Shown here: positions 1-6,800 of the stretch, piece after piece | Layout: each line of letters opens with the position of its first letter | How positions within the stretch are numbered: the first letter of the stretch is position 1 | From: Bacteroidaceae bacterium | GTDB taxonomy: Bacteria > Bacteroidota > Bacteroidia > Bacteroidales > Bacteroidaceae | Length of the DNA stretch: 8,764 nucleotides | Direction: 5' to 3' | Assembly (NCBI GenBank): GCA_017548225.1 | Contig: JAFYMV010000012.1 | Span: 1-8,764 of the forward strand | Notes under the pieces: generated by a model | Told to the model about the DNA's origin: nothing | The model's database searches: none | Seen by the model: the letters and a program-made list of their open reading frames with translations, nothing else | Program-made: the position numbers and the translations under genes

Positions 1-801
1 ACTTCTCGCTATAATGGCTCTGACGGTGCACTGAGCAATGTGCTGGCTGCCTATAATACCGAGGACTCAGACTTCTTTACTAACAATATTTGGGCCTTGA
101 CCCACATGTATTACAAACTCTTCTTATACTATCATGTGTTGGGGCACAACCCGAAGTTCTATCCCAAACTCTTCGAGATGCTTCGTCAAGACCCGATGAG
201 TGGGGGATATAATCAGAATGGTTCCACTTCGATTCTTCATTTCTATAAGAAATGTTGTGAGGCAGCAGGCGAAGACCTCACCGAGTTCTTCCGTGCCTAT
301 GGCTTCTTCCGTGTGATGACCAATCGCCTGGTGGGTGACTATGCCAACTCTGTATATGACCAGACACAAAAAGATATTGACGATGCCATTGCTGAGGTAA
401 AAGCATTGGCTGAAACGAAAGGTTGGGAACAGAACATAGCCGTGCTCTTTATCAATGACGATACAGGCGAGCAAATCCTGAGCCATAGGGACGATGTGGA
501 ATATCTCCAACCTTATGAGAGTGCCGACTCTGAACTGGGTTGCTATGCTTCGTATGTTAATACAATCGAGCCTAACTACACTTATACAATTACAGGTAAC
601 ACCGTGACCATGACAGGTAAGGGTGGTACTGGTATTGCTATCTTCAACAAGAATGGTGAACTTATCGGTTTCTCTGATAATAAGACCTTCAAGGTGTCTG
701 ATGAGTGTGCTGTTGCCATTGCATCAGGTCAGGCTAAGGTGGTAGCCATGAAGGCAGATAACACCCCTGTTGAGGCGGTTGATATCATGGATACCGATGA
801 C
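1..801 (+). other. C-terminal part of M60-like (enhancin-type) peptidase plus following beta domain
   Basis: Residues 18-105 resemble the region after the zinc site in M60-like peptidases. There is a helix of the form W-x3-HMYYKLFLYYHVLG, then NPKFYPKLFEMLR, then a segment with DLTEFFRAYGFF and a nearby GDY. In the family these correspond to the 'pywQLqlYF..lG', 'FYp.l...R' and 'dlt.FFe.wGff' stretches. Residues 146-267 are beta-rich and include IAIFNKNGELIGFSDNKTF, a pattern I associate with the C-terminal subdomain of the same architecture. The HExxH motif and distal glutamate would lie upstream of base 1, so catalytic competence cannot be judged. The assignment is by recalled pattern, not by a profile search. 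Confidence 0.6.
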
Positions 802-3800
802 AACGAGGCGAAGCATGCTCTGTTGGGCGAATTGCTCGATAATGCAAAGGCAATTGTTGATTTCTCTGATGAGTCAAACTCTAAACTCGGTTATTATAGA
901 GAGGATGCATTGACCGACCTGCAGACTGTATATGACAATGCTAAGAAGGTATATGATGATAGAGCTGTTGCATCATACGATGCGGTATACGATGCGCTCA
1001 ATGTGGCATATAGCGAAATATTGCACAATGACTATGCACGCATAGGCCTTGTGGTGGGTAATGCTTATCGTTTGCAGAATAAGAATTATCCAGAACGCTT
1101 TATGTCCGTGGAATGGAAAAAATGGAAAACTGAAGGAGAAGGTGAGAATGCTGTTGATGTCAATAATTGGATAATGGTAGGTGAAACTACTGAACTTACT
1201 GATGCACAGAAATGGTACTTCGAGGAATCTGATACTGAAGGTCGTTACTACATTAAAAACAAATCTACGGGAAAATATGTAGCCAATGCTATAGGAAGTA
1301 CTGCAGTAACAGTGGACAAAACCAAGGAGGAAGCTCAGACTTATAAGCTAGAAGCCATGGGTAATGGCTTATGGGCACTTGTAGGCTCTGATCAAAATTT
1401 ACATCATGGTGCATGGAATTATTCTTACAATGTTTTAGGTTGGTGGGATAATAACGCTACTGCGTCACAGTGGTATATCACTGCAGTAGAACTGGACGAT
1501 GCTGCTGAAAAACTGTATGATTTGAAGACACTGATAGGCGAGACCGAAGCCTTGATTGACGAGGTGGGTTATGCCACACAAGTGCAGTTGCAGGCAACAG
1601 ACTCCCTTGCAGCCTTCCATCTTTATTGTAATGCATTGTACAACAGAAATGCAGGCAATAACAATGAGGATAACAGTATGAATACAGCCAAGTTGCTTGA
1701 TGGTGACTTCACAACACATATTCATACGGACTATAGAGGTGGATCTACCTATGAAGCCCATGATGACCTTGATCACTACTTGCGCGTAGATTTGGGTAGT
1801 GGTAATGCCGTTTCGGAATTTAAGTTTACCTACACCACGCGTAATGCAGGTGATGCGAATGCACATCCCAAGACAATCAAGATTGAAGGTAGTAACAATC
1901 TTGTTACATTTGAAGAGATTGCTACACTGCCACGAACAGGTGAAACACCTTTGCCTGGAGCTAATACCAATAACGATGGGCGTGGTAAGTATACATCTCC
2001 GACGATTACAAACGGGAAAGAGTATCGCTACCTCCGATTCATGGTAACCGAGACACAGGGCACTGGTAAGTCTTATGGCAATCATCCCTATTTCTACATG
2101 GCAGAGTTTGACCTTGAACTGGATAACATTGTAAAGGTCGATGGCAAGTATTCAAGCGAAATCACAGTTGATGAGTTAGCAAATGCTTTCAATTCTCTAT
2201 TGTCAGCTAAGGAGATTGTGGAAAATGCGAACTCAGAACAGTATGCTACTGCATACACTGCTTTAGAGGAATATTACAATGCTTTGCTTGCTGATAAGAA
2301 TACAATTGAAAATTCAAATCTTACATCTTTGAAGAATGAACTCTTCACCTTGATGGGTAATACTACCACCTTGATTGGTGAGTGTGGTACGGTGACTTTT
2401 ACTCCTGGTACATTTAACGGAAAGGCTCCTTTGCAAACCACAGAGGTGAATGGCGCTTTCTATCTATGGACTAATGCGCAGTCTACTCAAGAGGGACCCA
2501 TTGCAGATCTGATAGATGGAAATAATAATAGTTATTTTCACTCTGATTATAGTGGTAACAATTCTAAAGATGAACTTGACCATCATATAACGGTGAACTT
2601 GGGTGAAGGTAACAAGGCGCAAGAATTTACATTTAAGTATGTTACTCGCCATAATGCAGACACCAATTATCCTAAGACGATAAAAGTTTTGGGAAGTGTG
2701 GATGGTGATACATACGAAGAAATAACCTCGGTGACAGATTTGCCTGTTGGAAACACTGAAACTTATCTTTCTGATACTATCACCGCAACCAAGTATTATT
2801 CATACTTGCGCTTTATGGTTACTGAAAATAATAACACAGACTCAAGTAAAGGCGTAAAAGGTGGTCATCACATCTTCCATATGGCGGAGTTTGAACTGAA
2901 TATCATTGGTATTCCTGAAAGCTATACTGTTGAGTTGGGAGCAGGTGCTGGTGATGCAGGTACAGATCTCTTGATAGAAACTTATAAGAAGAATGCCGAG
3001 GCACAGGGAGCATATGATTATGCTACCTCGGAAATGCAAGTAGAGGCTGCCATAGCTAAGCTCCAAGCTCAGTACGATAAGTTGTTGGCAGCCCAGCAGT
3101 CGAGCGACAAGGCCGCACTTCGCGAATTGGTAGCACTTGCTACAACACTCATCAATGAATGTGGTACGTTGACCTATGTGGAGTCTCCGTCGACAGCATC
3201 GGTAGAGTTGAAGGCAACAGAGACCACAGGGTATGCTTACCTAAGTTGCCCATATCTATTCTATGATATGCGCGATAATCCTGGCGATAGTGATACTAAC
3301 TGTGCTGACTTGCTTGATAACAATACGAGTACATATATTCATACCAACTACAATGCAGCTCAATCTACTTATCCTCACTATCTACAGGTAGCCTTTGGAG
3401 CGAATGAGATTCCATTACAGTTTAAGTTTAGCTATACTACTCGTCATAATGGTCCAAATCAAGTCCCCAAGCATATTATCGTTAAGGGTAGTAATGATGG
3501 TGTGAACTTTAAAGATGTGGGTGAGTATGATTGGGAAGATGGAAATAGTCCATTGCCTACTACTCAGAATACGAGTTGGACGGCTCCCGAGTATCTTACT
3601 GGTGGATATGCCTACTTACGCTTCTATGTGACTAAGAGTCCTGCAAGTGTAGAGGGCGCTACTAATACTACCACACCCTTCTTTGCCATGTCTGAGTTTA
3701 GTATGTCCTATACTGGATATGCCATTAAGTGGAACAACGCACAGCATGGTACGGCAACAAATGAGCATTTGATTGCTGCATATGAGGCAAGAAATGCAGC

Positions 3801-6800
3801 CAACGAACTTCTTGCTACTACTACCACAAAGGATGATCTTCAAGCTGCTACTACTGCATTGCAAGAAAAGTATACAGAGCTTTACAACGCCAAGAATGGT
3901 ATACAAAATATTAATTTCACCATCTCTTCAAATGTCTTAGGCGGTGGTGTGAATTACAATGAAGTAGATTATACCGAAACATTGATAGCCCCCTCAATAC
4001 TAACCGCAAGCGAACTCAAAGCAATTGCACTTGAAGACTATGTGGCAAAGAGTATTACAGTGGCTGATGGGGTTATCACCATTATATATAATAAGGTGTA
4101 TACCGTAACGATTACCGGTGGTGAAGGCGAGGGTCGTGTAACATTTGGTGACGATGAATATGCAAACGACGGAACATTCGATGCCTCGCAGAACTCATTC
4201 ACTGCAGCAGATGTGGAAGCAAAGAATGTTGAGGGTTACACTAAGTCTGAAGTAACAGTAAATCATGAGACGGGAGCAATCAGCGTTACCTATACTCTCG
4301 ATAAATCTGCATTGAATACCTTGCTTGGAGAAACTTTAGAACTCATCTATGCATGTGATGGTTTTGTTAACTCCGCATTTGTAACAACAGAGTTGCTGAA
4401 TGAGGCCAATGCAGCCTGGGGCACAGCACAGGAGGCGTTGGGAACCGTGCAAACACGCAGTGAACTCAGTGACGCATTGAATGATTTGCAGGCGGCTCAT
4501 GATAAACTCAATGCGGCAAAGACTTCTGCCGAGGCCGAGGCTGCCGAGCGCACTGCGTTGAAAAGCCAGTTAAGTACTTTGATTACTGAAACAGAAACAC
4601 TCATCGCCTCATGCTACGATAACGATGTGCTGAAATACGTTAACTCAGAGTTTGTCACTGAAGAGACAATATCAGCCGTTCGTACTCTCGTTGAAGCTGC
4701 TGAGGCGAAATGTGAAACTCCAGGTACAACCGCAGACGAGTATCGTGCTTCTATAAGTGCATTGACTGAGGCAAAGAGCACCCTTACTACCGCTATTGAG
4801 AATGCAAAGGCTGAGGCTACCGAACGTAATGAACTGAAATCACAGTTGCTCTCATTTGTTGGTGAAACCGAAACTCTCATCGCGTCATGTTATGAAAACG
4901 AAGTGTTGAAGTTCATCAACTCTGAGTTTGTAACTGAAGAGACCATATCAGCCGTTCGTACTCTCATTGAAGCTGCTGAGGCAAAATGTGAAACTCCGGG
5001 TACAACCGCAAGTGAGTATAATGCTTCTATAACAGAATTGACAACAGCAAAGGAAGAATTAGCTACCGCCATTACAAATGCGATAGCCGAGGCTGAAGAG
5101 CGTAATGCGGAGCGTGCTCTTTTGAATGAGTTGATTAATGCTACAAAAGAACTTATCACTCTTTGCGGAACAACTCCTGGTGATGCAACACAAGCACTTA
5201 TCGATGAGGTTAGTGCAGCAGTAACATTAGCTCAGGCCATTGCTGATAATGTAGAAAACACTCAGGACGAATTGACAGAGGCTAAGGAAGCTTTACAAGC
5301 TAAGTATGATGTATTATCTGCAGCACAGCAATCTACCGCTAAGGCTGATCTACTTGATTTGATTAGCCAGACTGAGGATTTGATAAACCTGTGTGGAGAT
5401 ATTGAACTCTCTCCAGCTACCGAATCAGAAGGTGTAGTAACTTTACAGACAGAAGATCCTAATGCTCCATTCTATCTCTCGACAAACGCAACTGAAAATA
5501 ACGAAGGTGTAATAGGTAATTTGCTGAAGGATGGTGATGACTATTTCCATAGTGCTTGGAGTTATGCAGTAGGTGAGGCGCATTACCTCCAAGTAGATAT
5601 GGGTGAGGGATATGCACTTAAAGAATTTGTATTCTCTTATACTACTAAGAATAACTTGCGCAGCCCATATCCTACGGAAATAGTTGTATCGGGAAGTAAT
5701 GATGGAGTATCATTCAAGCAATTGGATGTATTCAATGAAGGACTTCCGACAACTGCTTCAACATCTTGCGATATTCGTGTGTCATTGAATAGAAGCTATC
5801 GCTACTTGCGTTTCGTAGTGACAAAATCGGCAGCAGAAGGTGTGAACTGTAAGCCAAGAGATGAGTTCTATTGTTTTGCTATTTCTAAGTTTAGTATAAC
5901 TGAATACCCTGCTAATGAAACATACTATGTGGCATCACAGAATCCTAATGGAAGTGTTACAGAAGAACAATTGCTTAATGTGTTTGATGCGAAAAATGAA
6001 GCGACAGAGTTTGCAGCCAATTCGTATAACCAATCTGAACTTAATAGCAAAAAGAATGAACTTCAAGCCTTGTACAACGCTCTCCTTTTGGCAAATAATA
6101 CAAATCTTTTGCCCATAGTATTTACTACCAATATGGAGAATCCCGTGCTCTATACCCTAAAGAGTAAGCGCGGTGATACCAAGACACTGCAATATGACCC
6201 TGCTGCAGATCACATGTTTAGTATTGCAGAAAAATCGGATGCTAATGTAAAACAGATGTTCTATTTTACAATTGGTGATGAACGCACTAAGGTGTATGTA
6301 CACCCCTTCGCAGCAGGTGAGCAGGTGTTGGCGGCAAGCAATACAGGCGATGGCGCTGCTAAGGTGTTTGCAAAAGAGAAAGGCGAACTGCGCTATGAGC
6401 AATGGACAATTGTGGAAGTTAAGGTCAATGAGGTAGTTTGGTACAACTTACGCCCTGCGGGAACTTCTACCAACTTTAGTAACTATGGTGGTGTTAATTC
6501 CAAGATGGGTTTCTATGGTACTTCAAACGATGATGGCTCACTCTTCCAATTCATTGAAGTTGATGAATCAACAATCGAAGGTAGCAGTGCTTATCATTCG
6601 TTGAAGGTGTATTATGATGAGGTGACCAAAGTGAAGAGTGCTGAGATTACTGGTAGCAGTAATGTAGGATACTATCCCGAGAATGAAGCTATTGCTTATA
6701 ATTTAGCGTACGCAAATGCTGCAGAATTGCTAAATGGAACTTCTGATTATGACAACTATCTTGCTACCTACAAGGCGTTGTTATCTGCTAATGAGGCGCT

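Larger units (their letters stand above)
4297..5337 (+). repeat. FIVAR-like helical stalk, four units
   Basis: Residues 1433-1779 are alanine-, glutamate- and threonine-rich helices in four consecutive units: 4297-4545, 4546-4821, 4822-5097 and a shorter diverged one at 5098-5337. Each begins with a helix 'LL.et..LI..C' (LIYACDG, LIASCYD, LIASCYE, LITLCGT). The second helix is of the form 'S.fVT.e....a......A', and the third ends in 'l..A...L..A'. Such bundles usually act as rigid spacers between functional modules. Here they separate F5/8C modules 1-3 from module 4. Confidence 0.65.

Noticed and set aside
40..42. GTG as a start for the large gene
   Set aside because: The frame is open and protein-like for 13 codons upstream to base 1, and the visible protein begins inside a domain. 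The start is off the window.
124..510. Minus-strand open frame of 128 codons
   Set aside because: Antisense to the M60-like region, with no recognisable motif and no neighbouring gene arrangement to support it.
1465..2085. Minus-strand open frame of 206 codons
   Set aside because: It lies wholly antisense to the clear F5/8C module 1 coding sequence. Its protein has no recognisable domain and an odd Cys/Ile-rich composition typical of a shadow frame.
4614..5159. Two similar minus-strand open frames of 88 and 89 codons
   Set aside because: Their mutual similarity is fully explained by the 276-bp tandem repeat on the plus strand; they are shadows of it.
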